A stretch of DNA of 64,000 bases from VGBK01 sp043810615 (GCA_043810615.1 JBDROA010000092.1:1-64000), one strand, 5' to 3'; numbered from the stretch's first letter, positions 42,715-51,363 are shown. Numbers and translations are program-made. The notes: generated from the sequence alone by a model not told the origin.

Positions 42715-43473
42715 ATGAGCTACCAGGTCACCACCCCGGTCTTCGAGGGCCCCCTCGACCTCCTCCTGCGCCTCATCAACGAGAGGCAGGTGGAGATCAC
42801 CGCGGTCAGCCTTGTGGGGCTCGTGGACGAGTACGTGGCGCACCTGGGCCAGATGCGCCGCCTCGACCTCGAGGTGACCTCGGAGTTCTTGCTGATCGCC
42901 GCCACGCTGATCCAACTGAAGGCTCGCCGCCTCCTTCCCGGCGCCGCCCCGGTGGACCCCGACGAGGAACTGGCCCTGGCCGAGGAGCGCGACCGGCTCC
43001 TGAGCCGCCTGCTCGCCTGCCTCACTTTCAAGGATGTGGCGGCCGTGCTGGCCCACCGCATGGAGGCGACGGCCCGCCTGATGGGCCGCTACGGCGGCAT
43101 CGACCCGAGCATCATCCCCCTCCCTTCCCTGGTGCGGCTGCCCTGCGATGCCGCCGGCTTCGCCCGGCTGGCCGGGCGCCTCCTGACCCGGCCTCAGGAG
43201 CCCGACCTCGACCACTTGGACCTCGACCTGCCCTCGGTGGCCGTCGCCATCGAGGAGGTGCGGGCCCGGCTGGCCGCCGAGATGCAGACGGACTTCGAAC
43301 TTCTCACCCGCGGCCTGCGGCGCCCGGTCGAGGTCGTGGCCTACTTCCTCGCGGTCCTGGAACTGGTGCGCTGGGGTCTGGTGGAAGCCACCCAGGAGCA
43401 CGCCGGCATGCCCATCCTCCTGCGGCACCGCCGCGAGGCCGAGGCGGGACTGGTGAGCGAGTGGCAGAAGTAA
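42715..43473 (+). CDS. scpA: Segregation and condensation protein A
   Basis: 252 residues. The start FEGPLDLLLRLINERQVEI is the kleisin N-terminal helix that binds the SMC neck; EFLLIAATLIQLKARRLLP is the second helical segment; the C-terminal winged helix (VVAYFLAVLELVRWG) binds the SMC head. With ScpB and SMC it condenses chromosomes. It overlaps scpB by 13 bases. Confidence 0.94.
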   Translation: MSYQVTTPVFEGPLDLLLRLINERQVEITAVSLVGLVDEYVAHLGQMRRLDLEVTSEFLLIAATLIQLKARRLLPGAAPVDPDEELALAEERDRLLSRLLACLTFKDVAAVLAHRMEATARLMGRYGGIDPSIIPLPSLVRLPCDAAGFARLAGRLLTRPQEPDLDHLDLDLPSVAVAIEEVRARLAAEMQTDFELLTRGLRRPVEVVAYFLAVLELVRWGLVEATQEHAGMPILLRHRREAEAGLVSEWQK

Positions 43474-44051
43474 CGGACCTGCTGGCGGCGCTTGAAGCCA
43501 TCCTCTTCGTGGCCGAGGAGCCGATCCCTGTGGGGGAGATCGCCGAGGTGCTGGAGGTTCCTGCCACCGTCGTCCAGGAGGCTCTGGCCGTGCTGACCGA
43601 GCGGCTGGCGGAGCGCGACTCGGGACTCGTGGTGCGGGAGGTGGGGAGCGGCTGGCGGCTCTACACCCGGGCCGATGTGCACCCGTACCTGGAGAGGTTC
43701 GCCGCGGGCGCCACCGCGGCACGGCTCAGTCGAGCCGCCCTCGAGACGCTGGCCGTGGTGGCTTACCGCCAGCCCGTCTCGCGCGGCCAGGTGTCCGAGA
43801 TCCGCGGGGTCGATTCGGATCACGCTCTACGGACGCTGGAGCGCCGCGCGCTCATCGATGTGGTGGGCCGGGCCGCGGGCTCGGGCGCCGCCGTCCTGTA
43901 CGGCACCACCGACCTGTTCCTGGAGAAACTGGGACTGCGCTCCCGCGACGAACTGCCCCCCCTGGCCGACCACGTTCCCCCGGCCGGGGTGGTGGCCCGC
44001 CTGGAGGAGCCCTTCCGCCCGGAGGAGCCATCGAGCGACTCCAGCGACTGA
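43461..44051 (+). CDS. scpB: Segregation and condensation protein B
   Basis: 196 residues, two winged helices: LLAALEAILFVAEEPIPVGEIAEVL and LSRAALETLAVVAYRQPVSRGQVSEIRGVDSD. It dimerises and binds ScpA. It carries a C-terminal extension of about 40 residues (DHVPPAGVVARLEEP...SSDSSD) that is unusual in length. GTG start. The stop overlaps the apparent CTG of rluB. Confidence 0.93.
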   Translation: MAEVTDLLAALEAILFVAEEPIPVGEIAEVLEVPATVVQEALAVLTERLAERDSGLVVREVGSGWRLYTRADVHPYLERFAAGATAARLSRAALETLAVVAYRQPVSRGQVSEIRGVDSDHALRTLERRALIDVVGRAAGSGAAVLYGTTDLFLEKLGLRSRDELPPLADHVPPAGVVARLEEPFRPEEPSSDSSD

Positions 44052-44734
44052 TCGCCCACTCGGGGCTGGCCTCCCGCCGCGCCGCCGAGGATCTGGTTCG
44101 TGCCGGGCGGGTCCTGGTGGACGGTGTGCCCGCCCACCTGGGTCAGAAGGTGGACCCCGAGACCGCCCGGGTCGAGGTGGACGGGGTGCCGCTGCCCATC
44201 CGGCCGGGCCTGGTCTACTACCTCGTGTTCAAACCGGCCGGGGTGGTGAGCACCGCCTCCGACCCCCAGGGCCGCCCCACGGTGGTCGGGTTGGTGCCGC
44301 CCGACACCCGGGTGTACCCGGTGGGGCGCCTCGACGCTGACAGTGAAGGCCTGATCATCCTCACCAACGACGGGGACCTCGCCTCCCATGTGTCCCATCC
44401 CCGGCACTCGGTCCCGAAGACCTATCTGGCACGCGTCGCCGGCTCGCCCGGGCGCAAAGCCCTGCGGGCCTTGACGACCGGCGTGGAACTGGACGACGGT
44501 CCGGCCCGGGCGCTGCGAGTGCGCCTGGTGGGTGAGCAAGGCGGCGAGGGCCTGGTGGAGGTGGTCATGGGGGAGGGGCGCAAGCGGGAGGTGCGGCGCC
44601 TGCTGGCGGCGGTGGGGCATCCGGTGCAGGCCCTGGTGCGCACCGCCATCGGCCCGGTCCGCGACTCGGCCCTGCGGCCCGGCACCTGGCGCCACCTCAC
44701 CCTCGACGAAGTGCGGGCGCTCTACATGGCATGA
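44048..44734 (+). CDS. rluB: rRNA pseudouridine synthase RluB type
   Basis: 228 residues from a CTG overlapping the scpB stop (CTGA). An S4 domain (AHSGLASRRAAEDLVRAGRVLVDG) precedes the catalytic domain with YLVFKPAGVVS, the catalytic Asp in GRLDADSEGLIILTNDG (about 96) and the closing motif EGRKREVRRLL. In-frame GTG at 44117 would cut the S4 domain in half; no ATG, GTG or TTG lies upstream in frame. An ATC at 44030 would give the full family start (ERLQRLIAHSG) after GGAGGAG, but at poor spacing. The start is therefore uncertain. Confidence 0.85.
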   Translation: MIAHSGLASRRAAEDLVRAGRVLVDGVPAHLGQKVDPETARVEVDGVPLPIRPGLVYYLVFKPAGVVSTASDPQGRPTVVGLVPPDTRVYPVGRLDADSEGLIILTNDGDLASHVSHPRHSVPKTYLARVAGSPGRKALRALTTGVELDDGPARALRVRLVGEQGGEGLVEVVMGEGRKREVRRLLAAVGHPVQALVRTAIGPVRDSALRPGTWRHLTLDEVRALYMA

Positions 44735-44741
44735 TGCGCCG

Positions 44742-46004
44742 GTGAGGACCTTCCGCCTGCCGCCGGGGCCCTTCTGTGCCGAGCCCACCGTGCCGGGGGA
44801 CAAGTCCTTGTCGCACCGTGCCCTCCTGCTGGCGGGGATGGCCTCCGGGGTGAGCCGGGTGGCCAACCTCGGCCCCGGAGGAGACGTCGCCGCCACCGCC
44901 GCGGTGCTGCGCTCTCTGGGGGTGGAGGTCGGGAGCGATTCAGTACGGTCGCCGGGCGTGGAAGCCTGGACGGCTCCCGACGGCCCCCTCGACACCGGGA
45001 ACTCCGCCACCACCATGCGCCTCCTCGCCGGCGCTCTGGCGGCGCGGCCGTTCGCGACCACCCTCGTCGGCGACGCTTCCCTGATGACACGCCCCATGGC
45101 CCGCCTGGTGGGCCCCCTGGGCGCTCTGGGCGCCGACATCCGGGTGGGACCAGAAGGATGCCCTCCGGTGACGGTGTGCCCGGGGGTGCTGCACGGCACC
45201 ACAGTGGACATACCCGTGGCTTCGGCTCAGGTGCGCAGCGCCGTCGCCCTGGCCGCCCTCCAGGCCGAGGGTCCGACACTGATCACCTCGCCGCCCGGCT
45301 TTCGCGACCACACGGAGCGCTGGCTCGAGGCAATGGGCCTGGGCCGGCGGTTGACCGAGTCCCGGTTCGAAGTCCTGCCGGGGCCGGTGCCCCCCGCGGC
45401 CTACGACCTCCCCGGTGACTTGTCGGCGGCCGCCTTCCTGCTGGCGGCGGCGGCGCTGCGGCCCGGTGCCGAGATCACCCTGAGGCGAGTGACTCTGAAC
45501 CCCGGTCGGACGGGGTTCCTGGACGTCCTGGAAGCCATGGGTGCGCTCGTGTCGCGCTCCGCCACCGGCCTCATCCACGGCGACCCGGTGGGTGACGTCA
45601 CCCTCACCGGCGCCGAGTTGCGGGGCGTGCGAGTGGGGAGCGCCGTCGCGGTGCGGGGTCTGGACGAACTGCCTTTGGTGGCCGTCCTGGGCGCAGCCGC
45701 CACGGGGGAGACCGTGGTGGAGGGAGCCGTCGAACTGCGCGCCAAGGAGAGCGACCGGGTGGCGGCGGCGGTACGCCTGGTGCGCTCCCTGGGAGGCGCT
45801 GCCGAGGAGCGGCCCGACGGCTTTGCGGTGCAGGGCGGGAGCGGGATGCGGGCCGGGTTGGTGGACGCCGGGGGCGATCATCGCATCGCCATGGCGGCGG
45901 CGGTGGCGGCGGTGACCGGCGCCGAGGTGACGGTGGCCGGCTTCGAGGCCGTGGCGGTGTCGTGGCCCGGCTTCGCCGAGGCATTGGAGGGACTGTGGTC
46001 GTGA
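44742..46004 (+). CDS. aroA: 5-enolpyruvylshikimate-3-phosphate synthase
   Basis: 420 residues with the two inverse-alpha/beta domains. PGDKSLSHRALLLAG (Lys21) and ELRAKESDR / GDHRIAMA near the C-terminus are intact. The phosphoenolpyruvate/glyphosate loop reads GNSATTMRLL: Ala89 stands where most enzymes have the Gly equivalent to E. coli Gly96. It makes EPSP in the shikimate pathway. GTG start. It is inserted between rluB and cmk, an order shared with other bacteria where aroA and cmk are adjacent. Confidence 0.93.
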   Translation: MRTFRLPPGPFCAEPTVPGDKSLSHRALLLAGMASGVSRVANLGPGGDVAATAAVLRSLGVEVGSDSVRSPGVEAWTAPDGPLDTGNSATTMRLLAGALAARPFATTLVGDASLMTRPMARLVGPLGALGADIRVGPEGCPPVTVCPGVLHGTTVDIPVASAQVRSAVALAALQAEGPTLITSPPGFRDHTERWLEAMGLGRRLTESRFEVLPGPVPPAAYDLPGDLSAAAFLLAAAALRPGAEITLRRVTLNPGRTGFLDVLEAMGALVSRSATGLIHGDPVGDVTLTGAELRGVRVGSAVAVRGLDELPLVAVLGAAATGETVVEGAVELRAKESDRVAAAVRLVRSLGGAAEERPDGFAVQGGSGMRAGLVDAGGDHRIAMAAAVAAVTGAEVTVAGFEAVAVSWPGFAEALEGLWS

Positions 46005-46645
46005 CCGTGGACGGGCCGGCGGGAGTGGGCAAGAGCACGGTGGCGCGTGCCGTGGCCGCGGCTCTCGGGGCGCCTTACCTCGACACCGGGGCCTTCTACC
46101 GCGCCGTGACTCTGGCGGTGGTGCGCTCCCGGGTGGACCCGGCCGATGCGGCGGCCGTCCTGGCGGTGGCGGCCGCGGCCGACCTGGACTTTTCCGGGGG
46201 CGTCATGCTGCTCGACGGCGAACCGGTCACAGAGGCCGTGCGGGCCCCGGAAGTCGTTGCCCTGGTGAGCGCGGTGTCAGCCTTCCCGGAGGTGCGCCGG
46301 GTGGTGGTGGAGCAGCAGCGGGCCTGGGTAGCCCGTCGCGGGGGGCGGGCCGTGGTGGAGGGGCGAGACATCGGTACCGTGGTCTTTCCCGAGGCCCCGG
46401 TGAAGGTGTACCTCACCGCCGACGCCGCCGAGCGGGCCCGCCGCCGGGCCAGCGACCCCGAGGCGGCGGGGCAGTCGGTAGAGGTCATCGAGGCGCAACT
46501 GCGCTCCCGTGACTATGCCGATTCGACCCGGGAGGCTTCGCCGCTGCGCCCCGCCGACGACGCGGTCACCATCGACACCACCGCCTTGACCGTGGAGCAG
46601 GTAGTACGGGTAGTCATCGGCCTGGTCGCCGAGGCTGAGGGGTAG
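46001..46645 (+). CDS. cmk: Cytidylate kinase
   Basis: 214 residues. P-loop DGPAGVGKSTVARAVA at the start, LDTGAFYRAVT (CMP site), GRDIGTVVFPEA and the lid RARRRASD. It phosphorylates CMP and dCMP. GTG at 46001 overlaps the aroA stop with a GGAGGG site 9 bases upstream; an in-frame GTG at 45995 is an alternative. Confidence 0.94.
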   Translation: MTVDGPAGVGKSTVARAVAAALGAPYLDTGAFYRAVTLAVVRSRVDPADAAAVLAVAAAADLDFSGGVMLLDGEPVTEAVRAPEVVALVSAVSAFPEVRRVVVEQQRAWVARRGGRAVVEGRDIGTVVFPEAPVKVYLTADAAERARRRASDPEAAGQSVEVIEAQLRSRDYADSTREASPLRPADDAVTIDTTALTVEQVVRVVIGLVAEAEG

Positions 46646-46652
46646 GCGGCAG

Positions 46653-46669
46653 GGCCGGGGGATCCGGCC
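46653..46669. terminator. Hairpin between convergent cmk and ispH
   Basis: GGCCGG-GGGAT-CCGGCC, 6-bp stem, in the 24-base gap between the two stops. Confidence 0.45.
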
Positions 46670-47719
46670 TCAATCGGCGGCCAGGAGTTCCAGGGCGCGG
46701 GAGGCCCCCCAGGACCGGTCGTCGTCGAGCAACCCGGGGCGGCTCGGGTTGCGGGCGCTGCAGCCTCCCTCCACCGCCGCCTGCAGGGCGGCCAGGAGGG
46801 CGCGCAATTGGGGCGGGGGCGGGAAGTACTCCTCCTCGGTGGTTACGCGCACTACCTCGACCCCCTCGGACGCCGCCAGGGCATCGACCACCGCCCGCAC
46901 CGACCCGTCCGGGGCCGAGGCCCCGGCCGTCACCCCCACCACCCGCGCCCCGGCGGGCCAGGTCGAGTCGATGGACGCCGGGCCCTCCACCCGGTGGGCC
47001 GCCGCTCCGAAGGCCCGGGCCACCCGCACCAGGGCCCGGGTGTTCGAGGAGTTGGCGCTGCCCACCACCAGCACCAGGTCGGTTCGCCGGGCCAGCGCCT
47101 CGACGGCGCTCTGCCGGTTGGTGGTGGCGTAGCAGAGATCGCTCCGGCGCGCGGTCCATAGAGCGGGGAAGCGCTCGGAGGCGGCGGTGAGCACCCCCTG
47201 CCACTCGTGGTGGCCCAGGGTGGTCTGCGCCAGGAGGGCCACCCGCGCCGGGTCGGGCGCACTGAAGCCGCCCAGGCCGGCCTCGGGATCTACCAGGGTC
47301 ACCGCCCCCGGCGCCTCCGCGATGGTGCCCACCGCCTCGTCGTGGCCCTCATGTCCCACGTAGAGCACCTGGTAGCCGGCCGCCGCCAGGCGCCGCACCT
47401 CGTGGTGAACCTTGGTGACCAGGGGGCAGACGGCGTCCACCACGACCGCCCCGCGTCGCTGCGCCTCCCGTACCACGGCGGGGGCGGACCCGTGGGCGGA
47501 GAGCATCAGGGGGGCGCCCGGCGGCACCGCGGCGATCTCCTCGACGAACACCACTCCGGCGGCTTCGAAGACGGCGACCACGGCGGAGTTGTGGACGATC
47601 TGGTGATAGCAGTAGACCGGGGGGGGGAAGACCCGGGTCATCCAGGTGAGGGCCTTGATGGCCATCTCCACGCCGGCGCAGAACCCCCGGGGCTCGGCCA
47701 GCAGCACCTGCTCCACCAT
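46670..47719 (-). CDS. ispH: 4-hydroxy-3-methylbut-2-enyl diphosphate reductase
   Basis: 349 residues. The three cluster cysteines are seen in EPRGFCAGV (Cys14), VVDAVCPLVTKVH and DLCYATTNRQ, with the catalytic Glu in the VGVTAGAS-adjacent region of the family; HGSAP and GHEGHDE are the substrate-binding His motifs. It makes IPP and DMAPP at the end of the MEP pathway. The ATG at 47719 is preferred since TAGCAT lies 7 bases before it. It carries a C-terminal extension of about 35 residues past the usual end. Antisense to its neighbours. Confidence 0.94.
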   Translation of the reverse strand: MVEQVLLAEPRGFCAGVEMAIKALTWMTRVFPPPVYCYHQIVHNSAVVAVFEAAGVVFVEEIAAVPPGAPLMLSAHGSAPAVVREAQRRGAVVVDAVCPLVTKVHHEVRRLAAAGYQVLYVGHEGHDEAVGTIAEAPGAVTLVDPEAGLGGFSAPDPARVALLAQTTLGHHEWQGVLTAASERFPALWTARRSDLCYATTNRQSAVEALARRTDLVLVVGSANSSNTRALVRVARAFGAAAHRVEGPASIDSTWPAGARVVGVTAGASAPDGSVRAVVDALAASEGVEVVRVTTEEEYFPPPPQLRALLAALQAAVEGGCSARNPSRPGLLDDDRSWGASRALELLAAD

Positions 47720-47726
47720 GGCGGGC

Positions 47727-47732
47727 ATGCTA
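47727..47732 (-). promoter_or_regulatory. -10 box of leaderless ispH
   Basis: TAGCAT, 7 bases, ATG at 47719. Confidence 0.45.
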
Positions 47733-47761
47733 GGGAGGCGCTCTGCCAATCCGGGGGGACC

Positions 47762-47767
47762 TATCCT
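47762..47767 (+). promoter_or_regulatory. -10 box upstream of der
   Basis: TATCCT, 6 bases, GTG at 47774 of a 15-codon ORF. Confidence 0.45.
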
Positions 47768-47773
47768 GGGATC

Positions 47774-47821
47774 GTGCCCCATGCCGCTTCACCCTGGGCT
47801 GCCGCCCGGAGCCGTTCGTGA
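47774..47821 (+). CDS. 15-codon leaderless mini-ORF overlapping der start
   Basis: GTG, 15 codons (MPHAASPWAAARSRS) and TGA, the TGA lying in the GTGA that starts der. Same layout as before helY. Function would be translational coupling or leader control. Confidence 0.35.
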   Translation: MPHAASPWAAARSRS

Positions 47822-49152
47822 CCCGCCTCCCGGTGGTGGCGGTCGTGGGACGGCCCAATGTGGGGAAGTCCACTCTGGTGAACCGGGTCTTGCGCCGGCG
47901 GGCCGCGGTGGTCGAGGAGAAGCCCGGTGTCACCCGCGACCGCAAGGAGTTCACCGCCGAGTGGGCCGGTCGGTACTTCATCCTGGTGGACACGGGCGGT
48001 TGGGCAGTCAAGGGCGACGACCTCGTCGCCGGCATCCGTCACCAGGCTGAAGCCGCTCTGGGCACCGCCGACGTGGTGGTGTTCGTGGCCGACGCCACCA
48101 CCCACTACACCGAAGACGACCTGGCCGTGGCCCGCCTCGCCCAGGCGTCGGGGGTGCCGGCGGTCCTGGCCGCCAACAAGGCCGACGGCCCCGGGGTGGA
48201 CCTCGAAGTGGGGCACCTGTGGGGCCTCGGATTGGGCCAGCCGTATCCGATAAGCGCCTTGCACGGCCGGGGGACCGGGGACCTGCTCGACGCCATCGTG
48301 GCCCGCCTGCCGGAACCGGAGGGCGAGGAGGGCCCCCCCGGAGAGCGCCTCCCCACGCTGGCCATCCTCGGCCGCCCGAACGTGGGGAAGTCGACCCTGC
48401 TGAACCGGCTGCTGGGGGAAGAGCGGGTCCTCGTGTCGCCCGAGCCGGGCACCACTCGCGACCCTATCGACGCCGTGGTGGAACTGGACGGCGAGCCCTT
48501 CCGGGTGTGGGACACGGCCGGCATCCGTCGGACCAGCCGGGTCGATGAGGCGACGGAGTTCTACTCGGTCCAGCGAGCGCGCCAGGCCTTGGGCGCGGCC
48601 GACATCGCCCTGCTCGTGGCCGACGCCACTCAGGGGATCACCCACCAGGAGCAGCGCCTGGCCGAGGAGATCGCCGCCGCCGGGGCCGGGCTGATCATCC
48701 TGCTGAACAAGTGGGACGCCGCCGACCCCGAGGCCAAGGAGACCACCGAGGACGGCACGGGCGACCGCCTGGGCTTCGTCGGCTGGGCCCCGGTGCTCCG
48801 AGTGGCGGCGATCACGGGGTCCCGCCTCCATCGCCTGCCCGCCGCCGTACGCGCCGTGCTGGAGGCCCGGCGCTCTCGGGTGCCCACTCCCGAGCTCAAT
48901 CGCCACGTCAGGAGCTGGCAGGAGGCCCATCCCGCCCCGACCCGCAAGGGCCGGCGGGCCCGCATCATGTACGCAGTGCAAGCCGGAGTGGAGCCCCCCA
49001 CCTTCGTTCTGTTCGTTCGGGGCGGCGAACTGAGCCCCGACTACCTCCGGTTCCTCGAAGGCCGCCTGCGGGGGGAGTACGACTTCGTGGGCACCCCGCT
49101 GCGCCTGGTGGCCCGTTCGCGGCGGCAGCGGGAGGACCGGCCGGGGGAGTAG
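47818..49152 (+). CDS. der: Ribosome-biogenesis GTPase Der (EngA)
   Basis: 444 residues with two GTPase domains: GRPNVGKST, PGVTRD, DTGG, NKAD (first) and GRPNVGKST, PGTTRD, DTAG, NKWD (second), then the C-terminal KH-like domain with PTRKGRRARIMYAVQ. It matures the 50S subunit. The insertion in the second domain (EAKETTEDGTGDR) is modest. GTG start with no strong ribosome site of its own; a mini-ORF overlaps it. Confidence 0.95.
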   Translation: MTRLPVVAVVGRPNVGKSTLVNRVLRRRAAVVEEKPGVTRDRKEFTAEWAGRYFILVDTGGWAVKGDDLVAGIRHQAEAALGTADVVVFVADATTHYTEDDLAVARLAQASGVPAVLAANKADGPGVDLEVGHLWGLGLGQPYPISALHGRGTGDLLDAIVARLPEPEGEEGPPGERLPTLAILGRPNVGKSTLLNRLLGEERVLVSPEPGTTRDPIDAVVELDGEPFRVWDTAGIRRTSRVDEATEFYSVQRARQALGAADIALLVADATQGITHQEQRLAEEIAAAGAGLIILLNKWDAADPEAKETTEDGTGDRLGFVGWAPVLRVAAITGSRLHRLPAAVRAVLEARRSRVPTPELNRHVRSWQEAHPAPTRKGRRARIMYAVQAGVEPPTFVLFVRGGELSPDYLRFLEGRLRGEYDFVGTPLRLVARSRRQREDRPGE

Positions 49153-49173
49153 GGCATGCCCCGCCCCCGGCGT

Positions 49174-49179
49174 TACACT
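49174..49179 (+). promoter_or_regulatory. -10 box of the tRNA gene
   Basis: TACACT, 10 bases before the tRNA 5' end. Confidence 0.4.
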
Positions 49180-49189
49180 GCGCCGGTCC

Positions 49190-49264
49190 CGGGCTGTGGC
49201 GCAGCTTGGTTAGCGCGCTTGACTGGGGGTCAAGAGGTCGCCGGTTCGAATCCGGCCAGCCCGA
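49190..49264 (+). tRNA. tRNA-Pro (GGG anticodon)
   Basis: 75 bases fold as a full cloverleaf: acceptor CGGGCTG/CAGCCCG, D stem GCGC/GCGC, anticodon stem CTTGA/TCAAG around the loop CTGGGGG with anticodon GGG (49224-49226), and T-arm GCCGG TTCGAAT CCGGC. The CCA end is not encoded. It reads CCC and CCU proline codons. Confidence 0.93.
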
Positions 49265-49267
49265 CCC

Positions 49268-49288
49268 GGCCCGGCCCGCCGCCGGGCC
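49268..49288 (+). terminator. Hairpin just after the tRNA
   Basis: Perfect 8-bp stem GGCCCGGC/GCCGGGCC with a 5-base loop, 3 bases after the tRNA. Confidence 0.5.
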
Positions 49289-49349
49289 CCACATATCGGC
49301 CGCCAGTCCCGCCGCGTAGGCGGAGACCTGCCAGGAGGGCCCACCGCCG

Positions 49350-49997
49350 ATGAGCGACAAGATCGAGTTCACCCGCAACTACCACGACCAGAGCACGGAC
49401 GAGGGCTTCCAGTTCGAGTTCGTCTGCGATCGTTGCGACACCGGGTTCCGCACTCCCTTCGACACCTACGTCGCGGCCCGGGTGGCGGGAGGCCTTCAAA
49501 CCGCTTCCAGCCTGCTCGGCGGTCTCTTCGGGCGCGCCGCCGAGGTCACCGAGCAGGTACGCTCGGCCGCCTGGGAGAAGGCTCACGACAAAGCGTTTCG
49601 CGAGGCTGCGGCGACGCTGAAGCCCGACTTCCGCCAGTGCCCGCGGTGCTCGGCGTGGGTGTGCCGCCGCCAGTGCTGGAATGACGGCAAGGGCCTCTGC
49701 AAGAGCTGCGCCCCTGACCTCGGCGTCGAGATGGCCGCCGCCCAATCCTCGCGGACGGTGGAGGAGATCTGGGCCCACTCCAAGGTGGCCGAAGAGGACC
49801 GCGCCATGCTGACCGAGGAATCGTGGCGGGAAGGGGCCACCGCTTCCTGCCCGCGGTGCGAGGCCCCGCTTCCGGCCAAGACCAAGTTCTGCCCCGACTG
49901 CGGCGCCCGCATCGGCGAGGCGGGGGCCTGCGCCAAGTGTGGCGCCAAGCTGGAGTCCGGCGCCAAGTTCTGCGGGGAGTGCGGCACCAAGGCGTAG
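49350..49997 (+). CDS. Multi zinc-ribbon protein, unknown function
   Basis: 215 residues. Zinc-ribbon cysteines occur in four groups: CDRCDTG (about 26), CPRCSAWVCRRQCWND...CKSC (about 91-113), CPRC...CPDC (about 168-183) and CAKC...CGEC (about 194-208). A Gly/Ala-rich helical segment (about 45-70) links the first two. The tandem C-terminal ribbons resemble the double-zinc-ribbon (DZR) domain. AGGAGGG site before the ATG. No function can be given. Confidence 0.7.
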   Translation: MSDKIEFTRNYHDQSTDEGFQFEFVCDRCDTGFRTPFDTYVAARVAGGLQTASSLLGGLFGRAAEVTEQVRSAAWEKAHDKAFREAAATLKPDFRQCPRCSAWVCRRQCWNDGKGLCKSCAPDLGVEMAAAQSSRTVEEIWAHSKVAEEDRAMLTEESWREGATASCPRCEAPLPAKTKFCPDCGARIGEAGACAKCGAKLESGAKFCGECGTKA

Positions 49998-50123
49998 CGA
50001 TGGAAGCGTGGAGCCCGGTGCCCCCCCGGCCGCGGAGAGTCACCGGGTGAGCCGATGCCGGCGCCTCGGTGTCCTGCCCCGCTCGGCTCGGCAGAACGCG
50101 CTGGTGAGAGGAAGGAAGCCCTG

Positions 50124-51299
50124 ATGACGGCGTACGGAGTGTTGGGAGCGGGACGGCAGGGCACCGCCGCCGGCTACGACCTGGCGGTCCACGGCGGAGC
50201 CACCCGCGTCGTGATGGCCGACCGCTACGGGGCCGCGGCCCGCGACGCCGCGGCCCGGCTCAACGCGCTCCTCGGTCGCCAGATGGTGGAGGCCGCAACG
50301 GTAGATGCGGCAGATCGCAGCTCCCTCGGGCGATTCCTGGCCCCGCTCGACACCTTCGTCTGCGCCGTGCCCTACACCCTGCTGCTCCCGTGCACCCGGG
50401 CGGCCATCGCCGCCGGCACGGGAATGGTCGACATGGGCGGCCACACGGACACCGTCCTGGCTCAGCTGGCCATGGACCCCGAAGCCCGCCAGGCCGGCGT
50501 CGCGGTGGTACCCGATTGCGGCATGGGCCCCGGCATGAACAACACCCTCGGCCTCTACGCCATGGATCTCCTCCGGGCCCGGGGCATCACCCCGCGCCGG
50601 GTGCATCTGCGCGACGGAGGGCTGCCCCAGGACCCCTCGGGGCCGTGGGGCTACCGACTCTGCTTCAACCTCGAGGGTCTCACCAACGAGTACGACGGCC
50701 AGGCTGTGGTCGTGCGGGAGGGGCGCATCACTCACGTGGACACACTCACCGAGCTCGAGGAAGTGGAGTTCGCGGACCTCGGCACGCTGGAGGCATTCGT
50801 CACCTCGGGCGGCACCTCGACCGTCCCCTTCGCTTTCGAGGGCGTGCTCGACGCCTACGACAACAAGACGCTGCGCTACCCCGGGCACCTAGCCGCTTTC
50901 AAGGCGTTCAAGGACCTGGGGCTGTTCGGCCGGGACCCGGTGCAGGTGGGCAAGGTCGAAGTGCGTCCCCGGGACCTGTACCACGCCCTCCTGGGGCCCA
51001 TGATCGACACTTCCGACCCCGTGGACGTGTGCGTGCTGCGAGCCCGCGCCGAGGGCGAAGCCGGTGGGCGTCCCGTGGCGGTGGTGGTGGACATGGTCGA
51101 CCGCTACGACCCGGCCACCGGCTTTGCCGCCATGGAGCGGCTGACCGGGTGGCACGCCGCCGTCATGGCCGCCCTGATCGCGGCGGGCGAGATCCCCGCC
51201 GGGGTGCACTCCCTGGAGAAAGCGGTGGCCGCCGGCAGGTTCATGGAGGAAGTGCGGCGGCGCGGCTTCACGTGGACGGAGCATTGGGAAGAGGGCTGA
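50124..51299 (+). CDS. Saccharopine dehydrogenase-family oxidoreductase (lysine 6-dehydrogenase-like)
   Basis: 391 residues. GVLGAGRQGTAAGYDL at the start is the NAD(P) fold, and the C-terminal domain (GPGMNNTLGLYAMDLL, FAFEGVLDAYDNKTLRYPGHLAAF) matches the saccharopine-dehydrogenase C-terminal family, closest in layout to L-lysine 6-dehydrogenase and carboxynorspermidine-type enzymes. The substrate is unclear. Strong GAGAGGAAGGAAG ribosome site. Confidence 0.82.
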   Translation: MTAYGVLGAGRQGTAAGYDLAVHGGATRVVMADRYGAAARDAAARLNALLGRQMVEAATVDAADRSSLGRFLAPLDTFVCAVPYTLLLPCTRAAIAAGTGMVDMGGHTDTVLAQLAMDPEARQAGVAVVPDCGMGPGMNNTLGLYAMDLLRARGITPRRVHLRDGGLPQDPSGPWGYRLCFNLEGLTNEYDGQAVVVREGRITHVDTLTELEEVEFADLGTLEAFVTSGGTSTVPFAFEGVLDAYDNKTLRYPGHLAAFKAFKDLGLFGRDPVQVGKVEVRPRDLYHALLGPMIDTSDPVDVCVLRARAEGEAGGRPVAVVVDMVDRYDPATGFAAMERLTGWHAAVMAALIAAGEIPAGVHSLEKAVAAGRFMEEVRRRGFTWTEHWEEG

Positions 51300-51350
51300 C
51301 GCGGGCGGGGGGGTAGGGGGGCAGGCGCAGGAGCGCCGGTGAGTGGCTAC

Positions 51351-51356
51351 TACCCT
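51351..51356 (+). promoter_or_regulatory. -10 box upstream of the DUF6941-like gene
   Basis: TACCCT, 7 bases, ATG at 51364 of a 13-codon ORF. Confidence 0.4.
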
Positions 51357-51363
51357 CCGTCCG

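Noticed and set aside
44030..44051. Programmed frameshift joining scpB to rluB
   Set aside because: No slippery run is visible at the junction, and both proteins are complete separate families; a non-canonical start is simpler.
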